A stretch of 64,000 nucleotides of DNA from Flammeovirga aprica JL-4 (GCF_012844305.1 NZ_JABANE010000019.1:35430-99429), one strand, 5' to 3'; shown: positions 46,411 to 56,318, counted from the first letter of the stretch. Translations and numbers: made by a program. The notes: generated from the letters alone by a model not told the origin.

Positions 46411-47391
46411 TTACTTTCTGTACATTACTTTCTTCACTGCTTCAACAGTACGCTCAACGTTTGGTAAGATCTCTTCGATCAATGTTGGTGCGTAAGGAAG
46501 AGGAACGTCTTTAGAAGCTACTCTTACTACTGGAGAATCTAAGTGATCAAATGCGTGAAGTTGTACGTGGTGAGAAATCTCAGATGAGATTGACGCTAAT
46601 GGCCAAGCTTCCTCAACTACAACTAAACGGTTTGTTTTCTTCACTGATTTAAGGATTGCATCAAAGTCGATTGGTCTTACAGTACGTAAGTCAATTACTT
46701 CACATGAAATACCAGCTTCTTCTAATTCAGCTGCTGCTTTAGTGATTACGTGAACCATTTTACCGAAAGAAACTAAAGTCACATCAGTACCTTCCTGGAT
46801 AACGTTTGCAACACCTAAAGGAATGATATATTCGCTCTCAGGTACTTCACCTTTATCAGCATACATTACTTCAGATTCCATAAAGATAACTGGATCATTA
46901 TCTCTGATAGAAGCTTTTAATAAACCTTTTGCATCATATGGATTAGAAGGAACAACCACTTTAAGACCTGGAGTATTAGCATACCAGTTTTCAAAGTTTT
47001 GTGAGTGCTGAGCACCTAACTGTCCAGCGTTACCTGTTGGTCCACGGAATACCATTGGAGCAGAGTATTGTCCACCTGACATCGAAAGGATTTTCGCTGC
47101 ACTGTTGATTACCTGATCAATTGCTACCAACGAGAAGTTGAATGTCATAAATTCTACAATCGGACGAGTACCGTTCATTGCTGCACCTACACCGATACCA
47201 GCAAATCCAAGTTCTGCGATTGGCGTATCGATCACTCTATCTGGACCGAATTCGTCTAACATTCCTTGTGTTACTTTGTATGCACCGTTGTATTCTGCAA
47301 CTTCCTCACCCATAATGAAGACATCTTTATCACGACGCATTTCTTCTTGCATCGCCTCTCTAAGTGCTTCTCTGAATTGAATTTCTCTCAT
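46411..47391 (-). CDS. pdhB: Pyruvate dehydrogenase E1 component, beta subunit
   Basis: Partner of the E1-alpha subunit in thiamine-diphosphate-dependent decarboxylation of pyruvate for acetyl-CoA. The 326 residues match the family length and carry REALREAMQEEM, MGEEVAEYNGAYK, DTPIAELGFAGIGVGAA, FMTFNF, QLGAQHSQ and VEEAWPLASI. E1-alpha and E2 genes are not adjacent in the window, so the complex is encoded elsewhere. It is monocistronic here, ending at a strong terminator. Confidence 0.95.
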   Translation of the reverse strand: MREIQFREALREAMQEEMRRDKDVFIMGEEVAEYNGAYKVTQGMLDEFGPDRVIDTPIAELGFAGIGVGAAMNGTRPIVEFMTFNFSLVAIDQVINSAAKILSMSGGQYSAPMVFRGPTGNAGQLGAQHSQNFENWYANTPGLKVVVPSNPYDAKGLLKASIRDNDPVIFMESEVMYADKGEVPESEYIIPLGVANVIQEGTDVTLVSFGKMVHVITKAAAELEEAGISCEVIDLRTVRPIDFDAILKSVKKTNRLVVVEEAWPLASISSEISHHVQLHAFDHLDSPVVRVASKDVPLPYAPTLIEEILPNVERTVEAVKKVMYRK

Positions 47392-47714
47392 TACTTTTTA
47401 TAAGTTCTGCTAATAATATATATCAGTATTTTCGTTTTCGGGTGCCAAGATAAGAAGATTTACGCTATTTTTTAAGCGTATCAATAAAAGGTTTTCATAA
47501 AAAAAGAACATTTATCATTAAGCTTTGGTAAGGAAGGTGAATTTTCATCACCTCTTTTCTTTTTCAAGAGGTGCAATACAAAATGTAACACAACTTCTAG
47601 CACTGAAAATTTTCTTACCATAAATGTTCATTATAAAAGTCCTTGTGCAACTTTTACTCCTTAGAAATAATTATTTGATTAAGCTTGCAAACATTACAAC
47701 CTCTCATTTTAGTT
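47392..47714. other. Region upstream of pdhB with a long inverted-repeat element
   Basis: Contains a TACGCT/AGCGTA hairpin (47461-47480) and the inverted-repeat element at 47506-47629. No open frame seen. Confidence 0.5.
47506..47629. repeat. Long imperfect inverted repeat, possible MITE
   Basis: GAACATTTAT (47506-47515) pairs with ATAAATGTTC (47620-47629); TGGTAAG and AATTTTCA on the left recur inverted as TGAAAATT and CTTACCA on the right. The middle has two more hairpins (GGTGA/TCACC and CACCTCTT/AAGAGGTG). Confidence 0.55.
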
Positions 47715-48296
47715 TTACATCATCAGGCCGTATGCTACTTTAATCCCTTTATCTGACAGTTTTTTCATCAACACTTTTTCATCTAATTCACTCATCAAAT
47801 TGAATGCACTTTCAACCTTAACTATTTGCCCATTTCCATCATCTACTTTAAAAACAACTACTTCTTCGCTTAAAAAACCTTTTGTTTCCATGGATACCGA
47901 ATCTATTTGATCAAGATTAATAGTAACCGTTTCAAGTTTATTTAATACAATTTTGAAAAGTGTAGAGAACATGCTCAACTTATTAGTCGTAGACACATAT
48001 TTTACAAACGTAATTTGATCATCTAACAAATGAGCAATGATGTTTTCTTGCTTGTAGACTTTGATCCCACTATAAATTATCAACCCCAAAAAAAACATAG
48101 ACATCACCTGAAGAATAATAGGATGGTCGATCACAAAGATTGCAAATGTATTGGTAAAAATAACCTGAATAAATAGAGTTACGATAAACACAAAAAAAAC
48201 TGCTAGGAAGGTAGCATAACGCTTTAAAAATTTTTTGATATAATAAGACTGTAATGCAGTCTGAGTATTAAATGAAGATTGAGTTGTAGATTTCAT
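47715..48296 (-). CDS. Two-helix membrane protein, unknown function
   Basis: A 193-residue protein with two membrane helices (about 28-52 and 60-80) and a cytoplasmic C-terminal half of alternating strands (ITFVKYVSTTNKLSMFSTLF, VTINLDQIDSVSMETKG, EVVVFKVDDGNGQIVKVE) resembling a PH-like fold. No family recognised. It sits alone between pdhB and the OmpA/TPR lipoprotein gene. Confidence 0.65.
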   Translation of the reverse strand: MKSTTQSSFNTQTALQSYYIKKFLKRYATFLAVFFVFIVTLFIQVIFTNTFAIFVIDHPIILQVMSMFFLGLIIYSGIKVYKQENIIAHLLDDQITFVKYVSTTNKLSMFSTLFKIVLNKLETVTINLDQIDSVSMETKGFLSEEVVVFKVDDGNGQIVKVESAFNLMSELDEKVLMKKLSDKGIKVAYGLMM

Positions 48297-48383
48297 GTTT
48301 ATAAATTAATAGAATAAAAAATGTCTGCTCGAAACAATATACTAGATATTACAAAAAAATAATACACCTTTTAATAGTAAAAC

Positions 48384-48420
48384 AAAAAAGCCTACCCTTA
48401 ATGAAAAGGATAGGCTTTTT
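48384..48420 (-). terminator. Terminator of the OmpA/TPR lipoprotein gene
   Basis: AAAAAGCCTACCCTT pairs with AAAGGATAGGCTTTTT; T-rich on both sides. Confidence 0.8.
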
Positions 48421-48450
48421 TATATTTTAATCTACTTCTAAATAAACTAA

Positions 48451-50241
48451 TTATTTAGTAGCAGCTTGGAAATCTGCGTTTTCAAAGAAAGCGAAGAACT
48501 CAAGATCTTGAGCCGCTTTAGTTTTCAACTCACCTGCAGCTTTAATTTCGCTGATAACTGTAGCAGCATCAGATTTTCTAGCAGCAACGATCGCTAAACC
48601 GTAGTGAGCCCACTCAGTACCTGACTCATTGAAAGCTCCTTGAGCTTGAGAGAAGTCATTAGCACCTGATTTTTCAGCTTTTAATAAGTAAGCTAAACCT
48701 TTGTTGTAAACAACTGTAGCGTCATCGCCAGCTGAAGACAAGTATTGGATAGCACCGTCGTAATCACCTTCAGTGATTGCAACATAACCTTTAACAGCAT
48801 TTGCAGTAGCAGCTACTGAAGGGTTGCTAGAGTTAGCTTTCTCTAAGTCAGCTTTAGCGCCAGCAACATCACCTTTCATTAACTTAGCACCAGCAAGGTT
48901 AGCATAAGCTTCAGGAACGCTGTTAGATTTAGCCGCTGTCTCTAAGTGAGGGATAGCTTTCTCTACTAACGCCATAACATCACCACCTTGTTTCGCTTGA
49001 GCGAATAAAGTAGCACCTAAGTTGTTGTGAGCGATAGCTGAATCATCTTTACGGATAGCAGCTTCGTAAATTTTTACTTTAGCAGCTAAATCCGAAGATA
49101 AGTGAGCAGCATATAATAACTCCTCAGAAGATAATGAATCTAAAGCCATTTGACCTTCTGCGATGCTAGCCGCACGTGCTGAGATCTCAGCATCAGTAAG
49201 CTTTTCTTTGATCTGTAAGATCTCAGATTTAGCATTACGTAATGGAGGGTAAACGTAACGGAATAATTTCTTGTAAGAAGCAAGTGACTGTAATTTCAAT
49301 TGCTTAGATACGAAATCACCAGAACCGTTTACTACTGACATGATTTCATCTTTCTCAGCGTCAGTAAATTTATCTGAATCTTTTAAGATTGCTTTGAACG
49401 CTGTCCAGTTTTCAACTACTGGCTTCGTTACAAATTGAGGAGCAGTTTCCTCTTCAACCTTGTTTTTCTTCAACAAGTACTCGTAATACTTTTGTACAGC
49501 CTCAGGACGCTTGTTCGCTAATTTTGTATTTACCTCTGTAGAACCTTCTGGTGAGTGAGAACCAGTAATAGTTACTGTTCTTGTAGGGTTCTTAGCAGAT
49601 ACGTAGTTTGATAACTCCTTACCTTCAGCACCTCTCTTCTCAGAAGAACGTAATACTGATGAACCTTGTAAGAAGAAGAAATCTACGTTTGTAGGGATAT
49701 ACTCCTCAGCGTTGTTGTAACCGTGATCCGCAAAGTTTGCGATAAAAGTAGGCTGAACGTTTTTGATCGTAGTAATTACACCTTGACCTTGGTTGTTTGG
49801 CATTGCTGCAAAAGCACCTTCGTTAGACTCTTTTACTTTTTGGTTTTTAACTTTAGTCGCACGACCTAAGTATTCTAATTGACCTCTTTCAAACTTATCC
49901 TCATAAGCAAAAGCCATACGCTCGTTCAAAGCCGGGGTAGCTTCTGGAGAGTCAGCGTAGTCATCACCGTTGAAGCTTACTACACCTACTTCGATAGGCT
50001 CAGCGTCGTTCGGGTTGTATTGAACTACAACATCATAAGTATAACCTTTCTTTAATAATTTTGGAGGAAGTTTTGTGTCAAGTTCGAAAACAACCGAATC
50101 ACCATGTAATTCCAATGGTGAAGGATTAATTGTCATTCCTTGCTCTTGAGCCATTTTATTCACATCTACGTTAGAGCAGTTTGTGAAGATCAATGTTCCA
50201 GCAGCAAGTACTGTAGACAAAGCATTAGTGTATTTGTTCAT
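48451..50241 (-). CDS. OmpA-like and TPR-containing lipoprotein
   Basis: A 596-residue lipoprotein from MNKYTNALS (50241), with lipobox IFTNC at Cys22. An Ig-like N-terminal region (about 40-170) is followed by a divergent OmpA C-like domain (about 190-270, with VTITGSHSPEGSTEVNTKLANKR), which binds peptidoglycan in related proteins. TPR repeats cover about 370-590 (AYANLAGAKLMKGDVAGAKAD, GYVAITEGDYDGAIQYLSSAG). High Ala/Lys/Glu content and favoured codons suggest strong expression. Likely an envelope scaffold protein linking outer membrane and cell wall. Exact role unknown. Confidence 0.75.
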   Translation of the reverse strand: MNKYTNALSTVLAAGTLIFTNCSNVDVNKMAQEQGMTINPSPLELHGDSVVFELDTKLPPKLLKKGYTYDVVVQYNPNDAEPIEVGVVSFNGDDYADSPEATPALNERMAFAYEDKFERGQLEYLGRATKVKNQKVKESNEGAFAAMPNNQGQGVITTIKNVQPTFIANFADHGYNNAEEYIPTNVDFFFLQGSSVLRSSEKRGAEGKELSNYVSAKNPTRTVTITGSHSPEGSTEVNTKLANKRPEAVQKYYEYLLKKNKVEEETAPQFVTKPVVENWTAFKAILKDSDKFTDAEKDEIMSVVNGSGDFVSKQLKLQSLASYKKLFRYVYPPLRNAKSEILQIKEKLTDAEISARAASIAEGQMALDSLSSEELLYAAHLSSDLAAKVKIYEAAIRKDDSAIAHNNLGATLFAQAKQGGDVMALVEKAIPHLETAAKSNSVPEAYANLAGAKLMKGDVAGAKADLEKANSSNPSVAATANAVKGYVAITEGDYDGAIQYLSSAGDDATVVYNKGLAYLLKAEKSGANDFSQAQGAFNESGTEWAHYGLAIVAARKSDAATVISEIKAAGELKTKAAQDLEFFAFFENADFQAATK

Positions 50242-50520
50242 AATCGTCATCCAATTTTTCTATTTCTAGGTTCCGCAATTTAACCGCCTAAAATCAATTG
50301 TACACCTACGCAGTATAAATATTAACTTTTTTTAGAAGTTTGCATTTATATTTAGTATGATATCAAATGAAAATAGCATTATAATCGCGTAATTTTTCAG
50401 TTTTCAAAGATAAGTGAATACAATTTACTAACTCTTAATGCTTATTATTATTACAAAAGATTAACAAAAAATAAGATTCAAGAGTTACTTTAATTGATTT
50501 TTTTAGTAAAGGGCCTAAAA

Positions 50521-51567
50521 TTAATGATTTACAAACCCTTTTAAGTCTGTGAATCTCGTTCTTTTTTTTAAAAAAAACTCCTTTACAATCAACTTTTTAT
50601 AAACTTCAGGGAAGTTGATTTTATGATTTTTAATTTTCCGCCTTGCTTTCACTAAATATCCAATGGAAAAATAAAAATCTCTATGTGCCTTTAACACTGC
50701 CCATAAGTTATCCACCTCTCCTTTCAGCAAAAAGCGGACACCTGCAATACCATCAAGAATCATCCTGAAGAAAATTACAAGAAACAGTTGTGATGAAGGT
50801 AAATTCTTAAAGAGCAGGAATAAACCATTTCTGAAGTTTAAATAGGTCTTCTTTGGGTTTTCTCTGCTTAGTGTTCCACCTCCAACATGATACACCTCAG
50901 AAGTTCCTACAGCCTTGATCTTATACCCCTCACTCTTCAGCCTCCAACACAGATCAATCTCTTCCATATGCGCAAAAAACTTCTCATCTAAACCACCCAT
51001 TTGATGATATAACTCTGCTCTTATAAATAAGCAGGCTCCTGTTGCCCAGAAAACATCAACGGTGTCGTCATATTGTCCATCATCATACTCAAGTGAATGC
51101 ATGATTCTACCTCTGCAAAAAGGATAGCCCATAAAATCCATATATCCTCCTGCCGCACCCGCATGCTCAAAGGATTCTTGATCTGAAAATAATTTAATTT
51201 TTGGCTGACAAGCGGCAATCTGCTCATCACTTTCCATCAATGAAAGTAAAGGCGCCAGCCAATTATCAGGACATTGAATGTCAGAATTTAAAAGGACGTA
51301 GTATTTAGCATTTACTTGCTCAAGTGCTTTATTATAACCTCCAGTGAAACCGAAGTTCTCTGATAGTTCAATTAATCGTACGTTAGGATAGTTTTCTTTT
51401 AAAAATGGAACAGAATCGTCTACTGAGGCATTATCTGCCACCACTACTTTTGCTCCGCAGCTGCTTTGAATTACACTATCTAAAAATTCTTCTAAAAATT
51501 TTCTACCGTTATAATTTAGAATAACAATAGCTACCTCTTCAAAAGGAAGTTCGCTTGTTGGCTTCAT
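50521..51567 (-). CDS. Family 2 glycosyltransferase
   Basis: A 348-residue inverting GT-A glycosyltransferase. Motifs: VAIVILNYNGRKFLEEFLDSV (about 12-32), VVADNASVDDSV, FTGGYNKALEQV, YVLLNSDIQ (DxD-like) and a C-terminal EEIDLCWRLKSEGYKI, as in rhamnosyltransferase-like proteins for surface polysaccharides. There is no polysaccharide cluster around it, so its product is unclear. It precedes ybaB in position but is downstream of it on the minus strand. Confidence 0.88.
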   Translation of the reverse strand: MKPTSELPFEEVAIVILNYNGRKFLEEFLDSVIQSSCGAKVVVADNASVDDSVPFLKENYPNVRLIELSENFGFTGGYNKALEQVNAKYYVLLNSDIQCPDNWLAPLLSLMESDEQIAACQPKIKLFSDQESFEHAGAAGGYMDFMGYPFCRGRIMHSLEYDDGQYDDTVDVFWATGACLFIRAELYHQMGGLDEKFFAHMEEIDLCWRLKSEGYKIKAVGTSEVYHVGGGTLSRENPKKTYLNFRNGLFLLFKNLPSSQLFLVIFFRMILDGIAGVRFLLKGEVDNLWAVLKAHRDFYFSIGYLVKARRKIKNHKINFPEVYKKLIVKEFFLKKRTRFTDLKGFVNH

Positions 51568-51597
51568 GTCAACAAAAAATATCTCAATTTATATAAA

Positions 51598-51629
51598 AAG
51601 GGTTGCTGATGTTTTGACCAACAACCCTT
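51598..51629 (-). terminator. Terminator of ybaB
   Basis: AAGGGTTG (51598-51605) pairs with CAACCCTT (51622-51629), between the ybaB stop and the glycosyltransferase start. Confidence 0.65.
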
Positions 51630-51670
51630 ATCTCTCATTACTCAGTTGTAAAACTAAGTAAAAAATTTGC

Positions 51671-52000
51671 TTATCCTAAATTTCCGAAGTCCATACCAGG
51701 GATATTAGGCATCATCCCTTTCGTAGTCTTCATCAATCTTTCCTGTCCTTTCTGATCTGCTTCTTTGATGGCTTGATTTACAGCGGCAACCACAAGATCC
51801 TGCAGCATTTCTCTGTCTTCCTCTTTACAAAGCAAAGGATCGATCTCTAATTTGATGACCTGCTTTTTACCATTCGCAACGGCCTTCACCATTCCTCCGC
51901 CTGCATCACCCTCAGCAGTTACATTTACAAGGTCTTCTTGTGCTTGTTTTAATTTTTCTTGGACTTCTTTCAACTGTCCAAACATATTACTAAAATCCAT
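51671..52000 (-). CDS. ybaB: YbaB/EbfC family nucleoid-associated protein
   Basis: A 109-residue DNA-binding homodimer of the YbaB family. It has an N-terminal helix (MFGQLKEVQEKLKQAQEDL), the central strand region with MVKAVANGKKQVIKLEIDP, and a Met/Gly/Pro-rich tail (GMMPNIPGMDFGN). In many bacteria it lies beside dnaX-recR; here it lies between clpX and a glycosyltransferase gene. Confidence 0.9.
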   Translation of the reverse strand: MDFSNMFGQLKEVQEKLKQAQEDLVNVTAEGDAGGGMVKAVANGKKQVIKLEIDPLLCKEEDREMLQDLVVAAVNQAIKEADQKGQERLMKTTKGMMPNIPGMDFGNLG

Positions 52001-52030
52001 AATGTTAGGTTCTCCATTAAACGTTGAAAC

Positions 52031-52070
52031 ACAAACAGCAAAGCACTTAAATTAGCACTTTGCTGTTTGT
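52031..52070 (-). terminator. Terminator of clpX
   Basis: ACAAACAGCAAAG (52031-52043) pairs with CTTTGCTGTTTGT (52058-52070), a 13-bp stem. Confidence 0.8.
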
Positions 52071-52094
52071 TAGATTTATTATGTCAATTTGTGC

Positions 52095-53330
52095 TTACGC
52101 AACTTTCAAGTTTTTAGCATGTGAAGAGCTCTCAAATTTAATTTTTGCATAGTCTCTATCAATCACAAATTGTTTTATTTTCTCTTCTGAAGAAGGCAGC
52201 TCGTACATGGCGTCAAGCATGATTGCTTCCATGATACTACGCAAGCCTCTTGCTCCTAAGTCATATTCTAATGCCTTTTCTACGATATAATCCAAAGCGT
52301 CATCTTCAAACACTAATTCTATATCTTCCATTGCAAACAGTTTTTTGTACTGTTTTGTCAATGCGTTTTTAGGCTCTGTAAGAATATTTCTTAAAGCGTC
52401 TTTATCCAATGGCTTCAAGTAAGTCACCAACGGCAAACGACCGATCAATTCTGGAATAATACCAAAACGCTTCAAATCCTGTGCAGTTACAAACTCTAAA
52501 AGCTCTTCTTTATTCAACTCTGGCTGATCATCTTCTTGACCTGCAAAACCAATAGGTCTTGTATTCAAACGTGAAGCGATCATATCAGCAATACCTGCAA
52601 AGGCACCACCACAGATAAATAAGATATTTTCAGTATTTACCGAAATTAGTTTTTGCTCAGGATGCTTTCTACCTCCTTGTGGCGGAACATTTACGATTGA
52701 TCCTTCTAATAATTTCAATAAAGCCTGCTGAACACCTTCACCACTTACATCTCTTGTGATAGAAGGATTATCAGATTTACGAGCGATTTTATCAATCTCG
52801 TCAATATATACGATACCTCTCTCTGCTTGCTCTACATTGTAATCCGCAGCCTGAAGTAAACGTGTAAGGATCGTTTCAACGTCCTCGCCAACATAACCTG
52901 CTTCTGTAATTACTGTAGCATCTGCAATACAGAAAGGTACTTGCAATGCTTTCGCTAAAGTTTTCGCCAATAACGTCTTACCCGTACCAGTATTACCGGT
53001 CATAATGATATTCGATTTTTCAATCACAATATCATCTGAGGTTTGTTTTTGGTTCAAACGCTTGTAATGGTTATATACAGCAACCGAGAGTACTCGTTTT
53101 GCTTTATCCTGCCCAATGATATACTCATCAAGATGTTTTTTCATCTCAGCAGGTGTTTTTAAATCAAACGAAGAAGTCTCCATATCCTTTTTACGAGGTT
53201 TTCTTTCCTCCATAAGGATTTGGTGTACTTGTTCAATACAGTTGTTGCAGATCTGAGCATTCTGACCTGAAACCATTAATTCCACCGTATCTTTAGGTGC
53301 GCCACAAAACGAACAGAAATTCCCTTTCAT
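52095..53330 (-). CDS. clpX: ATP-dependent Clp protease ATP-binding subunit ClpX
   Basis: AAA+ unfoldase that feeds tagged substrates to ClpP. The 411 residues have the N-terminal C4 zinc-binding domain (CSFCGAPK, then CNNCIEQV), Walker [16 protein letters not shown] (about 115), Walker [12 protein letters not shown], the pore loop GYVGED and sensor motifs ([14 protein letters not shown]). It follows clpP on the minus strand but is separated by a terminator, so the genes are neighbours rather than a strict operon. Confidence 0.97.
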   Translation of the reverse strand: MKGNFCSFCGAPKDTVELMVSGQNAQICNNCIEQVHQILMEERKPRKKDMETSSFDLKTPAEMKKHLDEYIIGQDKAKRVLSVAVYNHYKRLNQKQTSDDIVIEKSNIIMTGNTGTGKTLLAKTLAKALQVPFCIADATVITEAGYVGEDVETILTRLLQAADYNVEQAERGIVYIDEIDKIARKSDNPSITRDVSGEGVQQALLKLLEGSIVNVPPQGGRKHPEQKLISVNTENILFICGGAFAGIADMIASRLNTRPIGFAGQEDDQPELNKEELLEFVTAQDLKRFGIIPELIGRLPLVTYLKPLDKDALRNILTEPKNALTKQYKKLFAMEDIELVFEDDALDYIVEKALEYDLGARGLRSIMEAIMLDAMYELPSSEEKIKQFVIDRDYAKIKFESSSHAKNLKVA

Positions 53331-53482
53331 TTATTCTCTCCTTGCCTTTACTCTTCTTAATATAATGTATAAAGAAAACTTTCTTTATATCACAACAAAC
53401 TCGTTAAAATATATAAGAGTTTATATTCTTTATATTGAAAATGCAAGTTACTATAATTTTTACACTTTCTTACAATAGATAA

Positions 53483-53508
53483 GAGGGAAATGTTAGATCA
53501 TTTCCCTC
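53483..53508 (-). terminator. Terminator of clpP
   Basis: GAGGGAAATG (53483-53492) pairs with CATTTCCCTC (53499-53508), loop of six, between clpP and clpX. Confidence 0.75.
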
Positions 53509-53600
53509 TCAATACCAATGTTTTACACTTCAGACAGTTTTTTTATTGATTTTTCACAGTTAAATCTAAAATCCAGTTCAAAATCCTGTCAAAGTTCAGT

Positions 53601-54284
53601 TTACTCGTTGTTGCTAGGGTTTCTTACCAACACTTCATCGATTAAACCATATTCTTTGGCTTGCTGTGCTCTCATCCAGTAGTCACGGTCTGAGTCTTGC
53701 CATACTTTGTCATAAGGCTGACCTGAGTGCTTCGCTAAGATTTCATAAAGTTCTTTCTTTAACTTCTGAATCTCTCTTGCTGTAATCTCAATATCAGAAG
53801 CTTGACCTTGAGCGCCACCCAATGGCTGGTGAATCATGATTCTTGAGTGAGGCAAAGCTGCTCTTTTACCTTCAGCACCACCTGCTAATAGTACAGCACC
53901 CATTGACGCCGCCAATCCTGTACAGATTGTTGCTACGTCAGGACGAACATACTGCATCGTATCATACATACCCAAACCTGCATATACAGATCCTCCTGGG
54001 CTGTTGATGTACATCAAAATATCTTTTTTAGCATCAATTGACTCTAAGAATAATAACTGAGCGATAACAATATTTGAAATAGCGTCATCTACTTGAGTAC
54101 CCATAAAAATGATACGGTCAGCAATTAATCTTGAGAATACATCAATTTCGGCAAATCTACGGTCACGTTCTTCAATAACGGTACGCGTCATATTTTCGAA
54201 ATTACCAATATAGCTATCCATATGAAGGCTTGAGATTCCCTGGTCCTTCATGGCAAATTTTTTAAATTCGTTCTTTAAATCCAT
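53601..54284 (-). CDS. clpP: ATP-dependent Clp protease proteolytic subunit ClpP
   Basis: Tetradecameric serine protease working with ClpX. The 227 residues include catalytic Ser127 in [12 protein letters not shown] and His152 in [11 protein letters not shown], with [16 protein letters not shown] before them and the usual DRDYWM segment. The first 25 residues form a short propeptide-like N-terminus. It lies upstream of clpX. Confidence 0.96.
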   Translation of the reverse strand: MDLKNEFKKFAMKDQGISSLHMDSYIGNFENMTRTVIEERDRRFAEIDVFSRLIADRIIFMGTQVDDAISNIVIAQLLFLESIDAKKDILMYINSPGGSVYAGLGMYDTMQYVRPDVATICTGLAASMGAVLLAGGAEGKRAALPHSRIMIHQPLGGAQGQASDIEITAREIQKLKKELYEILAKHSGQPYDKVWQDSDRDYWMRAQQAKEYGLIDEVLVRNPSNNE

Positions 54285-54340
54285 AGTTTAATCAATTTTA
54301 TGAGTTAACGCTTATTAGTGCTAGACTATATATTATGAAA

Positions 54341-54376
54341 GAGAGCAGTGTATTTTCTATCAATCACACTGCTCTC
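54341..54376 (-). terminator. Terminator of holB
   Basis: GAGAGCAGTGT (54341-54351) pairs with ACACTGCTCTC (54366-54376), an 11-bp stem between holB and clpP. Confidence 0.8.
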
Positions 54377-54455
54377 CTATACAAATATATAATAATACTG
54401 TTACGAGAGAAGAAAAATCTGCTCTGTTTTTCGTTTTTTTCTTTAAAATTTGAAA

Positions 54456-55598
54456 TTAATACGTAATACGCCCGAATGCCTTCCCGACCTTGATCGACAA
54501 TGTTACAAAAGTAATTTTAGGGTTGGCATTTCTTTCTATGAAATAAAAAGAGTCGTTAAAGCTTTTGACTAATTCCGGCAGGTTCTTCTCTGTGAGGACT
54601 TTAGAAAAATTATTCACAAACTCTCTTGTTTCATCATCCAATCGGATCACTGCCTCTGCATTGTTTTTGATCAGCATGGCTTCTCTGAAAAGCGTCAAAC
54701 CAAACTTAAAAAAGTTCTTCTGTCCTTCTTTCCCTAACTTATTGAACTCCTCAGACCATTTTCCAGCAATTTCTGTAAAGTCGCGTTTGAAGCATGAGCG
54801 CATCCAATTCTTAAAAAGTTTTTCGCTCTGATCAGGCACATCTGATGCAATTCTTAATGCTTCACGGATATTGCCATCCGCTAGAAATGCGACTTTCTGC
54901 GCTTTTGTGGAGTCAACGCCCTGTCCCTCTAAAAGGTGAGCTACTTCTTCGTCAGCTGGAGATGACACGTATACTTTCTGTGCCCTTGAGAGAATAGTGA
55001 CCAATAGTTTTTCTGGATCATTGCTCACCATAAAAAACAACGTCTTCTCCGGTGGCTCCTCTAATATCTTTAAAACAGCATTAGCAGCAGGAGCTTGCAT
55101 TAATTCAGGCATCCACATCAATACAATTTTATAACCACCTTGGTGTGCCTTGATCGACATGGATTTGATGACCTCACGGCTTTCCTGTCTTGAAATAATG
55201 GCTTGTTTGTTCTCTCCACCTATATAATCAACCCAATCACTTACATTTTTATAAGCACCGTTTTCCTCCAAAACAAAAGATCTCCAATCTGTCAGGAAAC
55301 GCTCCGTTACAGCATCTTCCCTTTTGTTTACTTTCTTAGTTGTCACTGTTGGCACTACAAAATGCACATCAGGGTGAAGCATTTTCTGTGCATTTCTACA
55401 TGATTTACACTGTCCACAAGCGTCCTCTGCTCCAGGATTTTCACAGTTCAAATAATTAGCATATGCCAATGCCAATGGAAGCTGTACTCCTCCTTCTTTC
55501 CCTATAAACAACTGAGCATGAGCAATTTTATTTTGCTGCGCTGCATGGATTAAAATTTTCTTTACGTCTGACGCTCCCGGTACTTGTGCAAAAAGCAT
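54456..55598 (-). CDS. holB: DNA polymerase III subunit delta prime
   Basis: Clamp-loader subunit. The 380 residues have the degenerate AAA+ fold of delta prime: start FAQVPGASDVKKILIHAAQ, a zinc-binding set CENPGAEDACGQCKSC (about 50-66), VLMWMPELMQAPAANAVLK, EEPPEKTLFFMVS and LLVTILSRAQKV (SRC-like region). There is no intact Walker A motif, as expected for delta prime. It is monocistronic with its own terminator. Confidence 0.9.
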   Translation of the reverse strand: MLFAQVPGASDVKKILIHAAQQNKIAHAQLFIGKEGGVQLPLALAYANYLNCENPGAEDACGQCKSCRNAQKMLHPDVHFVVPTVTTKKVNKREDAVTERFLTDWRSFVLEENGAYKNVSDWVDYIGGENKQAIISRQESREVIKSMSIKAHQGGYKIVLMWMPELMQAPAANAVLKILEEPPEKTLFFMVSNDPEKLLVTILSRAQKVYVSSPADEEVAHLLEGQGVDSTKAQKVAFLADGNIREALRIASDVPDQSEKLFKNWMRSCFKRDFTEIAGKWSEEFNKLGKEGQKNFFKFGLTLFREAMLIKNNAEAVIRLDDETREFVNNFSKVLTEKNLPELVKSFNDSFYFIERNANPKITFVTLSIKVGKAFGRITY

Positions 55599-55702
55599 GT
55601 AAATCTGTTTTATTGATATTCTAGATTATCACAGCAAATTTCACTTTTTCATACTTTAATGCAAATTCTGAATGAACTACTTCCCCAATATTTGTTATAA
55701 AA

Positions 55703-55732
55703 AAAGAGACCTCAAATTAATGAAGCCTCTTT
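55703..55732 (-). terminator. Terminator of the first small lipoprotein gene
   Basis: On the minus strand AAAGAGGCTTCA pairs with TGAGGTCTCTTT (G-U pairs included) and is followed by a T-run. Confidence 0.6.
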
Positions 55733-55780
55733 AGGGGTAAATACATTTCATTTCATACATAGAAATTTTAATATTTTGAT

Positions 55781-55915
55781 TTATTCGTGAACCATATGGT
55801 ATATGTTGTTCGTATCATTCGGATTATAACCTGATGCTACTGAGCTTTTGTAGGAAACACAGCTGCTTAATGAAAGCAAGAATGCCCCAATCAGTAGGAG
55901 TTTTAAATATTTCAT
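55781..55915 (-). CDS. 44-residue lipoprotein, paralogue A
   Basis: Small gene on the minus strand with ATG at 55915-55913 and stop at 55781-55783. The product has a clean lipoprotein signal (MKYLKLLLIG start, lipobox LSSC, Cys19) and a mature peptide of only 26 residues containing VSYKSS, SGYNPND, NIYHM and a terminal HE. It shares about 28 of 44 residues with the neighbouring paralogue, strongest in the lipobox, SYK, GYN.ND and NIYH. Conservation between the two copies is the main evidence for coding. Function unknown. Confidence 0.75.
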   Translation of the reverse strand: MKYLKLLLIGAFLLSLSSCVSYKSSVASGYNPNDTNNIYHMVHE

Positions 55916-56013
55916 AGTAGCGTGAGTTTGAGATAATACTTTTAATTAGTGTAAGTTACACTCTTTAAGTTAACATTTATTTATTAGAATCACAAAATAT
56001 TGATAAAAGTTAA

Positions 56014-56038
56014 AGCCTGCAGTCAATTTTAGCAGGCT
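56014..56038 (-). terminator. Terminator of the second small lipoprotein gene
   Basis: AGCCTGC (56014-56020) pairs with GCAGGCT (56032-56038) between the two small lipoprotein genes. Confidence 0.6.
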
Positions 56039-56183
56039 AAACATCTAATTTTTATGATTTTAAGCCTATTTATTTTAATGAAAAACGGATGATTTTTTAT
56101 GTAAAAATATCTGATTATTAATACTGTATAAATGTCTTTTGATTGATTATTTTGTTCTTTTTCACCATCTAACCCTCCTCTTT

Positions 56184-56318
56184 TTATTCATGATTTAAAT
56201 GGTAAATATTCTCTATATCATTTGAATTATAACCTAGCTCAATTGATTTCTTGTATGACAAACAACTGCTTAGGGATACTAATAATAGACCGATCAATAA
56301 AGTTTTAATGTGTTTCAT
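56184..56318 (-). CDS. 44-residue lipoprotein, paralogue B
   Basis: ATG at 56318-56316, stop at 56184-56186. Same length and layout as paralogue A: signal starting MKHIKTLLIG, lipobox LSSC with Cys19, then LSYKKS, LGYNSND, NIYHL and terminal HE. Each copy has its own downstream hairpin, so they are separate transcription units that arose by tandem duplication. The mature peptides are Tyr/Asn rich and would lie at the membrane surface. Confidence 0.75.
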   Translation of the reverse strand: MKHIKTLLIGLLLVSLSSCLSYKKSIELGYNSNDIENIYHLNHE

